Shown piece after piece: positions 1 to 7,133 of a stretch of 9,905 nucleotides of DNA. Made by a program: the position numbers and the translations under genes. This DNA is from Phycisphaerales bacterium UBA1845. Lineage in GTDB: Bacteria > Planctomycetota > Phycisphaerae > UBA1845. Under the pieces are notes generated by a model that was not told the DNA's origin, did not search any database, and saw only the letters and a program-made list of their open reading frames with translations. The stretch lies in contig DDIR01000001.1 in the NCBI GenBank assembly GCA_002338715.1, positions 36,439-46,343 of the forward strand, read 5' to 3'. Each line of letters opens with the position of its first letter. Position 1 is the stretch's first letter.

Positions 1-65
1 CGAACCGCCAGGAGGAGGATGGATGAAGAATGCAATTTTGTTTTACGTCCGACTACAAACGGCGC

Positions 66-1478
66 TTATGCGACATCTCGCCCGGTGCGCTCCCACAGGT
101 AATACACCGGCTTGCTGCCGACCAGATTGCGAAACAACCGGGCCAACATCCGCGACGATTGCCTTTTGACCCGCGTTTCACCGCCAGCCGTCGTCGCTTC
201 GTACCACTGAGCCACCAATTGAGAAACCGCTTCTCGCAACTTGGGACGGCGACACACCTCGTCTTCAAAATCCGGCGACAGCGGATCGGCCCCCAGTGCG
301 TGAACCTCATCGATCACCCGTTGCCGCTTCGGCGGAATCTTGCACACACCGATGCGCTTCATGCCCGCCCGTTCAAACACGGGATTCACCGCGCCCATCG
401 ACGCGAGACACTCGACGTAGCGCGTGCCCGCAAGCGGTAGCGTCCGCCGCACAAACCGATGGGCAATACCGCACCCGCGAATATCGGGATGAAGCACCAA
501 TCGTCGCAAAATGCGCACTTCCCGATTCAACCGCTTCAAATCGCGCGTGTATCGACCGTCAGTCGCCGCGTTTCGCAGTGCGAGCTTTGCGGGACCGTGC
601 GAATACACGCAGATGCCCAACGGATCACCGCCCTTGCCCTCGCGGAGCACGAACACCTTGCTGACAAAACCCAACTCGTCGCTCGTGCGATAGTGCATCT
701 GATAAAACGCGTCGTAGTCGCGGCGCGTTCCGCGATCGATGCGAAGTCGTCGCCAGATACTCGGTGCGCGATGCACTGGTGCGCGCTCGACGACGGCAAG
801 TTGATCGCCACCTTTGAGATTGACCTGCGTGTCCGGCTGAAGGTCGGCGAGCATGTCTTCGTTGTTCGTCGCCAACACGATCGCCAACCCGCGCCGCGTC
901 GCCAACCGGCGCAGGTTGTACGCGATCGATTGCGCCGACGGCCGATGCAATCCGCTGGCGAACTCGTCAATGATCAGGAGACCGGGCGCGGTCCCCTCCG
1001 ATGCGAACCCGATGGCCCGCGCCAGCCGCGCCCGGAACTTTTCCCCATCAGACAATTCCTCGTATGCGCGCATCCAAAGCTGCGCTTCGCCCAGCGCGCA
1101 CTGACTCAAAGCCGCCATCGCTTCCGACAGCGCCGCTCGCGGCGCCACCGAATCGATCAACGCTCGACTGGGAGGAAACGTCATCCGCGAAATATTGTGT
1201 GCACGGGGAACCTGCGACTCGACCATGTCCAGTGCCGTCGACTTGCCCGTCCCCGAGTGCCCGACAAACGCCACGATTCGACCGGGCCCGATTTCAATCG
1301 ATCGATCGGGCAGCACCACGCGAGCACCTGCCGGCGCCACCCCGAAGAAACGCGCGACCTCGGCTGATCGACTCGACGGACCCGTGCGGGTTGGCTCAAG
1401 CGAGCAGCCGATCTGGACCAACTCGCAGCCAACCCCGACACCAGCCGCCCCAGGCTTCTCTCCAACAGTCGCGGCCAA
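66..1478 (-). CDS. ABC-type ATPase fused to GNAT acetyltransferase-like domain (COG2401-like)
   Basis: The product is a soluble two-domain protein of 470 aa with no membrane segment, so it is not a transporter; its substrate is unknown. An ABC nucleotide-binding domain comes first: Walker A GHSGTGKST (about 73-81), signature LSDGEKFRARLARAI (from 142) and Walker B LLIIDE (167-172) with the catalytic Glu. The switch position reads ATNNED, with Asn (about 205) where ABC ATPases usually have His. A GNAT-like region follows, with the acetyl-CoA-loop pattern VLHPDIRGCGIA (about 328-339). The C-terminal tail is basic and ends near PVYYLW. This order matches the family described as an ABC ATPase fused to a predicted acetyltransferase (COG2401). 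The frame is open up to a TTG at 1514, but I chose the TTG at 1478 because AGGAGG (1485-1490) lies 6 nt before it and the promoter leaves almost no leader for 1514. The family call is fairly sure; the function is unknown. Confidence 0.85.
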   Translation of the reverse strand: MAATVGEKPGAAGVGVGCELVQIGCSLEPTRTGPSSRSAEVARFFGVAPAGARVVLPDRSIEIGPGRIVAFVGHSGTGKSTALDMVESQVPRAHNISRMTFPPSRALIDSVAPRAALSEAMAALSQCALGEAQLWMRAYEELSDGEKFRARLARAIGFASEGTAPGLLIIDEFASGLHRPSAQSIAYNLRRLATRRGLAIVLATNNEDMLADLQPDTQVNLKGGDQLAVVERAPVHRAPSIWRRLRIDRGTRRDYDAFYQMHYRTSDELGFVSKVFVLREGKGGDPLGICVYSHGPAKLALRNAATDGRYTRDLKRLNREVRILRRLVLHPDIRGCGIAHRFVRRTLPLAGTRYVECLASMGAVNPVFERAGMKRIGVCKIPPKRQRVIDEVHALGADPLSPDFEDEVCRRPKLREAVSQLVAQWYEATTAGGETRVKRQSSRMLARLFRNLVGSKPVYYLWERTGRDVA

Positions 1479-1484
1479 AACTCC

Positions 1485-1490
1485 CCTCCT
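1485..1490 (-). promoter_or_regulatory. Shine-Dalgarno deciding the TTG start of the ABC-GNAT gene
   Basis: On the minus strand AGGAGG lies 6 nt upstream of the in-frame TTG at 1478. The longer reading from the TTG at 1514 has no such site. This is one of only two convincing ribosome binding sites in the window, the other being upstream of cheV. Confidence 0.75.
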
Positions 1491-1532
1491 CAAAGGCTCA
1501 ACCCAGCCAAGCAATACCCTAACAAGAACCGA

Positions 1533-1561
1533 ATATTACAACGTGCGCAATGGTTTGTCAA
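1533..1561 (-). promoter_or_regulatory. Sigma70-type promoter of the ABC-GNAT gene
   Basis: On the minus strand a consensus -35 TTGACA (1556-1561) is followed by exactly 17 nt and a -10-like TAATAT (1533-1538, 4 of 6). Transcription would start near 1526, giving a leader of about 48 nt to the TTG at 1478. The gene therefore probably has its own promoter and does not depend on read-through from the upstream repressor gene. A copy of seven bases of the repressor operator half-site (TATTGCT, 1510-1516) lies just downstream of this start; it may be chance. Confidence 0.65.
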
Positions 1562-1578
1562 AGGGGTTTTCGGATTCG

Positions 1579-1609
1579 CGATCGGCTCGGTTGCAGTTCA
1601 GTCCGATCG
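1579..1609. repeat. Inverted repeat between repressor and ABC-GNAT gene
   Basis: CGATCGG (1579-1585) and CCGATCG (1603-1609) form a 7-bp inverted repeat with a 17-nt spacer, just after the repressor stop codon and before the next promoter. No T-tract follows on the minus strand, so it is not a standard intrinsic terminator. It may be a weak 3' hairpin of the repressor mRNA or chance in GC-rich DNA. Confidence 0.3.
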
Positions 1610-1623
1610 GGTGGAAAGGCCGT

Positions 1624-2286
1624 TTAGAGGTCGCGGCTGACGAGCGATGTGACGACGCCTTGGATTGAAAAGTCGCGACTTTCGTCGATGACGATGGGCT
1701 GGGTGGCTGGGTTGTCACCGCGGAGGATGATGGTGCGTTGGCCGCGGCTCATGTCGACGCTGACGCGCTTGAGCGTGGGTTCGCCATCGACCAGGCACGC
1801 ACAGATCTTGCCCTGCACGAGTTCCGGCTGAACTTCCGGGCGGTAGTGAACGAGCACCATGTCGCCGGGTTTGAGCGTTGGCTCCATGCTGTCAAAAGTG
1901 AGCCTGAGGCAGTAGAAATCGGGGGACCAGAGGTGTTTGAGCACGGGGAACATCTGCATCTGTTCCTGCGACTGAGCGGGCGGGCCGGCTGGTATGCTCC
2001 CGAACGTCGGCAGGTGGCGGATCTCCAACCGCTGCGGATTGTCGTGGTCCTCGCCCTCACCGATCAGCACGGCTTGGGGGATGTCCAAAGCCACCGCGAG
2101 CGCGAGAATCGTCCGAGCGGCTGGCTTGCGATGGTGCCGTTCGATGGCTGACAGATACCCCTGGTTGATCCCCGCAACGTCAGCCAACTTCACCTGCGAC
2201 ATGCCCAATTCGCGACGCCGGGCGCGCACCCGATCCCCGATCCGTTCCACCGCCCGACGGGCAATCATGGGATTCGTGCTGGCCAT
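1624..2286 (-). CDS. LexA/CI-like repressor (XRE helix-turn-helix plus S24 autopeptidase)
   Basis: A 220-aa transcriptional repressor. Residues about 15-72 form an XRE-type helix-turn-helix (GMSQVKLADVAGINQGYLSAIER). Residues about 90-215 are a peptidase S24 / LexA-like domain: a candidate scissile Ala100-Gly101 in SIPAGPP, a nucleophile Ser133 in DSMEPTLKPGD, and a general-base Lys173 in EPTLKRVS. The A-G to Ser to Lys spacing (33 and 40 residues) resembles LexA. In this family RecA-stimulated self-cleavage inactivates the repressor after DNA damage. The frame is open up to an ATG at 2379, but I chose the ATG at 2286: an 18-bp palindrome and a promoter lie directly upstream, and the predicted transcription start coincides with this ATG. 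It is not canonical LexA, because the DNA-binding domain is XRE type and not the LexA winged helix. It could be a prophage-derived CI repressor, but no phage genes surround it. Confidence 0.87.
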   Translation of the reverse strand: MASTNPMIARRAVERIGDRVRARRRELGMSQVKLADVAGINQGYLSAIERHHRKPAARTILALAVALDIPQAVLIGEGEDHDNPQRLEIRHLPTFGSIPAGPPAQSQEQMQMFPVLKHLWSPDFYCLRLTFDSMEPTLKPGDMVLVHYRPEVQPELVQGKICACLVDGEPTLKRVSVDMSRGQRTIILRGDNPATQPIVIDESRDFSIQGVVTSLVSRDL

Positions 2287-2288
2287 AA

Positions 2289-2306
2289 TATTGCTATATA
2301 GCAATA
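2289..2306. promoter_or_regulatory. 18-bp perfect palindrome, probable operator of the repressor
   Basis: TATTGCTATATAGCAATA is identical to its reverse complement and AT-rich against a GC-rich background. It ends two bases before the repressor ATG and covers that gene's predicted -10 box. A bound dimer would block RNA polymerase, so autorepression is the natural reading. It also lies 99 bp before the divergent glycosyltransferase start and could influence that gene. I saw no second full copy in the window. Confidence 0.75.
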
Positions 2307-2321
2307 ACGGCATCGAATCAA
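2293..2321 (-). promoter_or_regulatory. Promoter of the repressor gene, predicted leaderless transcript
   Basis: On the minus strand TTGATT (2316-2321, 4 of 6 to the -35 consensus), a 17-nt spacer and TATAGC (2293-2298, 4 of 6 to the -10) place the start of transcription at about 2286, the A of the ATG. There is no Shine-Dalgarno. The -10 lies wholly inside the 18-bp palindrome. TATATA two bases upstream is an alternative -10 with a poorer 15-nt spacer. Confidence 0.5.
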
Positions 2322-2405
2322 GATGACACCCATGAGAGCGGTGGGATTCGGTGTTGGTCGGGCCGAGCGCTCTGTGCAAATGACAGCCGCCAGCAATCCG
2401 CTACG

Positions 2406-4193
2406 ATGACCGTTGTGACCGAAACGCAGCCCCAACCCAATTCGAGCGAAACCGTGCAGGCAGCCGGGCGCAAGCGCATTTGGCAGTGGGCGGTCATCTT
2501 CATCATCGCGCTTAGCATTCGCGGTGCATACCTGTGGCAGGTCCATACGATTCCGTTCTTCAACCAACCGGTCGGTGATGCGGCTTCTTACGACGCATGG
2601 GCGCGGGACATCGCCAACGGTCAATGGATGGGCGATCAGGTTTTCTACCAGGCGCCCGGTTACCCGTACTTTCTGGCCGTCGTGTACACCATCGCGGGCG
2701 AAGCGAATCGCCTGTTGGCCGCCCGTCTTGTTCAGATCACGCTGGGTTCGCTGGCATGCCTGCTTGTCGGGCTTGCGACGGCTCGACTGTTTTCGCGCGG
2801 GGCTGGACTGCTGGCTGCCTGCATCCTTGCGCTCTACCCGCCCGCGATTTTCTTTGACGGTTTGATTCAAAAAGCTTCGGTCAACATCGCCTTGATGGCG
2901 CTACTCGTGTGGACAGCATCGCACATCATCAAACGACCGGGCATTTTGAAATGGCTTGGTCTCGGCGCGATACTCGGCGCGTTGGGTTTGACGCGCGAAA
3001 ATGCGTTGGCTCTTGTTCCGATCGTGATGATCTGGGTTTGTGCGGGATTTCGATCAACGCCATTGGCAACGCGAGCGCGATGGTTTGCCGGTTTGTGCGC
3101 TGGGTTGTTCGTGGTTCTCTTTCCCGTGGCGCTGCGCAATCATCATGTTGGCGGTGAATGGCTCATCACCACATCGCAAGCCGGTCCGAACTTCTACATT
3201 GGCAACAATGCCGAAGCCAGCGGCAGGTACGCACCCCTCGTCCCCGGCCACGAAACACCCGAGTTCGAACGGGCGGACGCCGTGCGGTTGGCAGAGTCCG
3301 CAAGTGGGAAAAAGCTTTCAGCGAAGGAAGTTTCGCAATTCTGGTTCAGTCGCTCGTGGGATTTCATCCGCGAAGCACCGATCCGATGGTTTTCGCTGTG
3401 CGCGCAGAAATTCCTGCTCGTTATCAACCGTTACGAAATCAGCGATGTGGAGGGCTACAACGTCTACCGCGACCTGTCGCCCATGATGTCGGTCCTTTCG
3501 GTAGTCGGGCACTTCGGGATTCTTTGCCCCGTTGCCATTGCGGGCATGGTTCTTGCGCGGGCTAACCGTTTAAGTCTCGGCGTCTTCGTGATACTGCCCG
3601 CAACGTTCGCGATCAGCGTCGCGGCGTTCTTTGTGCTCGCACGGTATCGCGCTCCGCTCGTACCGATGCTGATTCCGTTCGCTGCATACGCCGTCGTCGA
3701 AGTTCGTAAACGCTACCGCGAGCGCGATTCGCTTCTAGCGCCGGCAGTGGCTGTGATCATCGCGACCATCGCGTGCAATTGGCCGATCAATCCGCAGAAA
3801 AAACTCGACGCGATGGCCTACTCAAACTTGGCGACGACCCTTGCCCAGAGCGGGAATCTGCAATCGGCGATCGATGTCTGGACGATCGCACTCGAGGTCA
3901 ATCCGGCTGGGCGTGAACTGCACTACAACATCGGGTTGGCGTATTTGATGCAGCAGGATGTAACCAAAGCCGTCGAGCATTTCTCGACCGCGAAGAAAAT
4001 CGACCCGAATCTGGCCGAAGTGGATTATCAATTGGGAACGATCTACGAAGCCATGGGCCAACTTGATCGGGCTGTATGGCATTTCACCGAAGCGCTGCGG
4101 ATTAACCCCGAGGATAACGAATCGAAAGCGCGCCTCGCGAACTTGCAGCAAAAGCTCACCCCGCTGTCAACCAGTCCGCCGTCATCCGAGTAG
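2406..4193 (+). CDS. GT-C family membrane glycosyltransferase (PMT_2/ArnT-like) with C-terminal TPR domain
   Basis: A 595-aa polytopic membrane protein, by eye about 11 membrane segments (first at about 26-43, last near 445-460). After the first segment the extracytoplasmic loop carries QPVGDAASYDAW; Asp58 sits where GT-C enzymes of the PMT/ArnT/GT39-83 type have the catalytic Asp. APGYPYFLA (83-91) matches the typical P-P-G-Y/H-P motif of these enzymes. Such proteins transfer a sugar from a polyprenyl-phosphate donor to lipid, glycan or protein outside the cytoplasm. Residues 470-571 hold three TPRs of about 34 residues (repeats starting near AMAYSNLA, ELHYNIGLAY and AEVDYQLGTIYEAMG), presumably a docking surface for a partner or acceptor. 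The start has no clear Shine-Dalgarno. The gene is divergent from the repressor and converges on polA with a 9-nt gap. Donor and acceptor are unknown. Confidence 0.82.
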   Translation: MTVVTETQPQPNSSETVQAAGRKRIWQWAVIFIIALSIRGAYLWQVHTIPFFNQPVGDAASYDAWARDIANGQWMGDQVFYQAPGYPYFLAVVYTIAGEANRLLAARLVQITLGSLACLLVGLATARLFSRGAGLLAACILALYPPAIFFDGLIQKASVNIALMALLVWTASHIIKRPGILKWLGLGAILGALGLTRENALALVPIVMIWVCAGFRSTPLATRARWFAGLCAGLFVVLFPVALRNHHVGGEWLITTSQAGPNFYIGNNAEASGRYAPLVPGHETPEFERADAVRLAESASGKKLSAKEVSQFWFSRSWDFIREAPIRWFSLCAQKFLLVINRYEISDVEGYNVYRDLSPMMSVLSVVGHFGILCPVAIAGMVLARANRLSLGVFVILPATFAISVAAFFVLARYRAPLVPMLIPFAAYAVVEVRKRYRERDSLLAPAVAVIIATIACNWPINPQKKLDAMAYSNLATTLAQSGNLQSAIDVWTIALEVNPAGRELHYNIGLAYLMQQDVTKAVEHFSTAKKIDPNLAEVDYQLGTIYEAMGQLDRAVWHFTEALRINPEDNESKARLANLQQKLTPLSTSPPSSE

Positions 4194-4206
4194 GTAGCGG
4201 GCCTAC
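4190..4206. other. Small hairpin spanning two convergent stop codons
   Basis: GTAGG (4190-4194), a 7-nt loop and CCTAC (4202-4206) form a 5-bp stem that contains the glycosyltransferase TAG (4191-4193) and the polA stop (4203-4205). There is no T-tract in either direction, so evidence for a real bidirectional terminator is weak, but this is the only structure available between the two genes. Confidence 0.3.
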
Positions 4207-6911
4207 TTCGCGTCCAGCCAGGTCGCACCCACGCCAATGTCGACCACGATGGGCACATCGAATGCGATCGCGTTGATCATCTTGTCGCGAATCATCGCCA
4301 TGTGCGTATCGACTTCGGATTTGGCCACCTCGAAGACCAGTTCGTCGTGCACCTGAATGAGCATCTGCACATCCAAATCATTCGCCTCGATCTCGCCATG
4401 AATGTCGATCATCGCGCGTTTGATCATGTCGGCGGCTGTGCCTTGGATCACGGTGTTGACGGCCAACCGTTCGCCGAGCGCTTGCTGCTGTTTGTTGCGC
4501 GAATGCAGTTCGTCGATGGGTCGACGCCGCCCGAGGATCGTTTCGGCATAACCCTTCTCTTTCGCTTCGTTGATGCACTGTTCAACGAAACCTTTGATCC
4601 CCGGATACTGTTCGTTGTAGCGCTCGATGAAATCCTTGGCAGCCGCCTGCGAAATACCGAGCGAACGGGCCAACCCGAACGCGGTTTGACCGTAGACGAT
4701 TCCGAAGTTCACGGCCTTTGCGGCGCTGCGCTGCTCAGATGTCACCTGGTCGATCGCAACATCGTTGACCTGAGCGGCGACGGCTGCATGAATATCGAGA
4801 CCGTTCTCGAACGCGTCGAGCAGCGCTTCGTCCTTTGAAAAATGGGCAAGCACGCGCAGCTCGATCTGCGAATAGTCGGCGACAACAAGCGTACGTTCGG
4901 CCCCGCTGGCGACAAACGCCCCGCGAATCCGCCGGCCGAGTTCCGTTCGAATGGGAATGTTCTGCAGATTCGGATCGCTCGACGACAATCGCCCGGTCAC
5001 CGCGCCCGTCTGATGAAAACCGGCATGGATTCGGTTCGTTTTCTTGCAGACCATCTGCGGCAGCGTGTCGAGATAGGTTCCTTTGAGCTTGGTCAACTCG
5101 CGATATTCCAGCATCAATCGCGGGATCGGATGGTTCGTCTGCTGGGCCAATGCTTCCAAGGTGGCTGCGTCGGTGCTGCGGCCGGTCTTGGTCTTCTTGA
5201 TGACGGGAAGTTCCTGCTCGTCGAACAATACGACCGCCAACTGCTTCGTTGACGCGATGTTGAACGCATAGCCGGCTGCTGCATGGATCTCGGCTGTCAG
5301 TTCCAACAGCCGATCGCCAAGTTCGTCGCTCATCTTCCCGAGCAGCTTTTCATCTAGGCTGACACCGTTGGATTCCATCCGCGCCAACACCGAGACGAGC
5401 GGCATCTCAACGTCTTCGAACAACGGTTTGAACGAGCTGTCCTCCAATTGCTTTGAAAGAATCTCGTACAATCGCCAGGTGAAGTCCGCATCTTCGCCGG
5501 CATATTCCGTCACGTGGGCGGCATCGACCTGATCGATCGTCAACTGATCCTTGCCCTTGCCGATCAAGTCGGAAATCGGAATCATCCGATGGCGGCACAG
5601 TTCAAAGACCAATGCGTCCATCCCGTGCGAGCGGCGCAGCGGTTCCAACACGAAGCTCGCGATCATGGTGTCAAACACAATGCCACCCAGTGGCATTTTG
5701 GCTTGCTCCAACACGATCGCATCGTACTTGATGTTCTGCCCGACCTTGCCGATCGACGCATTGCCCAGCACGTCGGCCAACTTTGATCGAACAAGTTCCA
5801 ATGGCAGGCACTTGCACATCGCGGCGCGGATCGGAATGTAATATCCCTTGCCCGCTTCCCATGACACCGAAATGCCCGCAAGGTCAGCCGCTACCGGATT
5901 GATGTTGGTCGTTTCCGTATCGATCGCAAACACGCTCTGCCGCGCAAGCGCTTGCGCCAACGCATCCAGCGCCGATTCCGTGTCAATGCAGATGTATTCG
6001 CCAGCCGTTTCTGAAGACCCCAGCGCCAGTTCGCCCTGCTCTTCAGTCGCTCCCGACAACTCGTCAAGTTGATCCGTCAAACGATTGAAACCGAGCAGTT
6101 CAAAGGTCGGTTTGGCATGTCCAAACGTCAGCGAATCGGTCTTCGCCGCCGCAAGATCAAAGTCGAATTCCACGTCATCCTTCAGCGTCACCAGTTGCCG
6201 CGTGATGGGCAGTTGTTCGGCGAAGGCTTTGACGTTTTCGCTCTGCTTGGGGGTGAGTTCGTCGGCGTGCTCCACGACGGCTTGGGCGGTGCCGTACTTG
6301 TGAATGAGTTTGACGGCGGTCTTGGGTCCGACGCCCGCGACCCCGGGGATGTTGTCCACCGAATCGCCGGAAAGCGTCTGAATGTCGATCACCTGTTCGG
6401 GCGCATACCCCTTGTTTTCAAGCAGCGCCGCGCGATCCAGCACGATATCTTTCGCCGGGTCGTACAGAAATACATGATCGGATATGACCTGCTCGAGATC
6501 CTTATCCTTGCTGACCAGATACACATCCAGCTCATCGCCCGCGACGCGTTTGGCCAGTGTGGCCATCAAGTCGTCGGCTTCAAATCCTTCCTGTCGCAAA
6601 ATCGGGATGCCCATCGCCCCGACGATTTCAATGATGCGGTCGGCTTGCGGGGAGAGATCATCCGGCGCGGGATCGCGGTGGGCTTTGTATTCGGGATAGA
6701 TGTCGCAGCGGAAGACGGTGCGGTCGCTGACGTCGAGCGTCATCACCAGGTAGTCGGGCTTTCGGGTGCGGAGCAGGTTAAACAGCATGCTGCAAAACAC
6801 GTGGACCGCCTTGGTGGGTTCACCGGTGGGGGATGTCAGCGGCCGAAACGGCGCGTAGTAACTGCGATAAATCTGGGCATGACCATCAATGACAAAAAGG
6901 GACTTGGGCAC
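4203..6911 (-). CDS. polA: DNA polymerase I
   Basis: A 902-aa family A DNA polymerase that fills gaps and replaces RNA primers during replication and repair. The 5' nuclease domain starts at once (SLFVIDGHAQIYRSYYA) and includes YPEYKAHR, GFEADD, VSKDKD and the helix-hairpin-helix SGDSVDNIPGVAGVGPKTA. The proofreading domain keeps its DEDDy residues: DTE (Asp331, Glu333), NIKYD and YAGED. The polymerase domain keeps motif A DYSQIELR (Asp679), motif B RSAAKAVNFGIVYG and motif C VHDE (Asp856, Glu857). All three activities should be intact, unlike many family members that have lost proofreading; the length is typical. I chose the GTG at 6911, preceded by GGAG at 10 nt, which gives MPKSLFVIDG. 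The ATG at 6935 (910 aa) is the alternative. The longest open reading, from 7016, begins upstream of the promoter and is unlikely. Confidence 0.95.
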   Translation of the reverse strand: MPKSLFVIDGHAQIYRSYYAPFRPLTSPTGEPTKAVHVFCSMLFNLLRTRKPDYLVMTLDVSDRTVFRCDIYPEYKAHRDPAPDDLSPQADRIIEIVGAMGIPILRQEGFEADDLMATLAKRVAGDELDVYLVSKDKDLEQVISDHVFLYDPAKDIVLDRAALLENKGYAPEQVIDIQTLSGDSVDNIPGVAGVGPKTAVKLIHKYGTAQAVVEHADELTPKQSENVKAFAEQLPITRQLVTLKDDVEFDFDLAAAKTDSLTFGHAKPTFELLGFNRLTDQLDELSGATEEQGELALGSSETAGEYICIDTESALDALAQALARQSVFAIDTETTNINPVAADLAGISVSWEAGKGYYIPIRAAMCKCLPLELVRSKLADVLGNASIGKVGQNIKYDAIVLEQAKMPLGGIVFDTMIASFVLEPLRRSHGMDALVFELCRHRMIPISDLIGKGKDQLTIDQVDAAHVTEYAGEDADFTWRLYEILSKQLEDSSFKPLFEDVEMPLVSVLARMESNGVSLDEKLLGKMSDELGDRLLELTAEIHAAAGYAFNIASTKQLAVVLFDEQELPVIKKTKTGRSTDAATLEALAQQTNHPIPRLMLEYRELTKLKGTYLDTLPQMVCKKTNRIHAGFHQTGAVTGRLSSSDPNLQNIPIRTELGRRIRGAFVASGAERTLVVADYSQIELRVLAHFSKDEALLDAFENGLDIHAAVAAQVNDVAIDQVTSEQRSAAKAVNFGIVYGQTAFGLARSLGISQAAAKDFIERYNEQYPGIKGFVEQCINEAKEKGYAETILGRRRPIDELHSRNKQQQALGERLAVNTVIQGTAADMIKRAMIDIHGEIEANDLDVQMLIQVHDELVFEVAKSEVDTHMAMIRDKMINAIAFDVPIVVDIGVGATWLDAK

Positions 6912-6938
6912 GGTGGGTCGTCTCCAATGCGACATGTT

Positions 6939-6957
6939 CAACCGCGCTAAACGGTTG
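6939..6957. repeat. Short inverted repeat in the polA leader
   Basis: CAACCG (6939-6944) and CGGTTG (6952-6957) form a 6-bp stem with a 7-nt loop, inside the predicted polA leader and 3 nt upstream of the alternative ATG at 6935. A hairpin here would crowd ribosome access to that ATG, which slightly favours the GTG at 6911. The role is unproven. Confidence 0.3.
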
Positions 6958-6978
6958 GCCGCTTTGGCGCGATTTGCG

Positions 6979-7007
6979 ACTCTAGCCACGCACACAACGG
7001 CTGTCAA
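6979..7007 (-). promoter_or_regulatory. Sigma70-type promoter of polA
   Basis: On the minus strand a perfect TTGACA (7002-7007), a 17-nt spacer and TAGAGT (6979-6984, 4 of 6 to TATAAT) predict a start near 6972, about 60 nt before the GTG and 37 nt before the ATG at 6935. It has the same -35 and spacing as the ABC-GNAT promoter, so both are probably read by the main sigma factor. Confidence 0.65.
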
Positions 7008-7022
7008 CGCGACCACAATTCG

Positions 7023-7080
7023 GTTATCGCACGCGTGATCAGCGGTATCTGGCGCACGGACAAGGAGCGTCCGCGATAAC
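7023..7080. repeat. Nested inverted repeats in the polA-cheV intergenic region
   Basis: GTTATCGC (7023-7030) and GCGATAAC (7073-7080) are an exact 8-bp inverted repeat 42 nt apart. A second stem, CGGAC/GTCCG (7057-7061 and 7069-7073), lies within and shares one base with the outer right arm, so the two stems could be alternatives. It lies between divergent promoters and could be a regulator site or a structured leader. Confidence 0.35.
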
Positions 7081-7133
7081 GCGGTTCACTCCGAGCGAAA
7101 CCCGATTCGGCAACGAATTCCAGTTCGCAGGTA

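Noticed and set aside
10..169. AGGAGG at 10-15 followed by an ATG at 23 with a 48-codon reading on the plus strand
   Set aside because: The site looks good, but most of the reading is antisense to the well-supported ABC-GNAT gene, the peptide resembles nothing I recognise, and it has no visible promoter within the window.
459..1367. 302-codon plus-strand reading opposite the ABC-GNAT gene
   Set aside because: Low-complexity, Arg/His/Pro-rich translation typical of the antisense of a GC-rich gene; the minus strand carries clear ABC motifs.
1624..2286. Remnant prophage centred on the CI-like repressor
   Set aside because: No integrase, cro-like gene, structural gene, attachment repeat or change in composition is visible nearby; an isolated chromosomal regulator is simpler.
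2265..2870. 201-codon minus-strand reading overlapping the repressor promoter and the glycosyltransferase
   Set aside because: It runs antisense to the membrane segments of the glycosyltransferase and across the operator; the composition is unlike a real protein.
6069..6950. 293-codon plus-strand reading opposite the polA 5' nuclease region
   Set aside because: It is the mirror of conserved polA codons and has no domain signature or ribosome site.
6936..7016. N-terminal extension of DNA polymerase I to 7016
   Set aside because: The extra residues lie across and upstream of the predicted promoter, and family members begin right at the nuclease domain.
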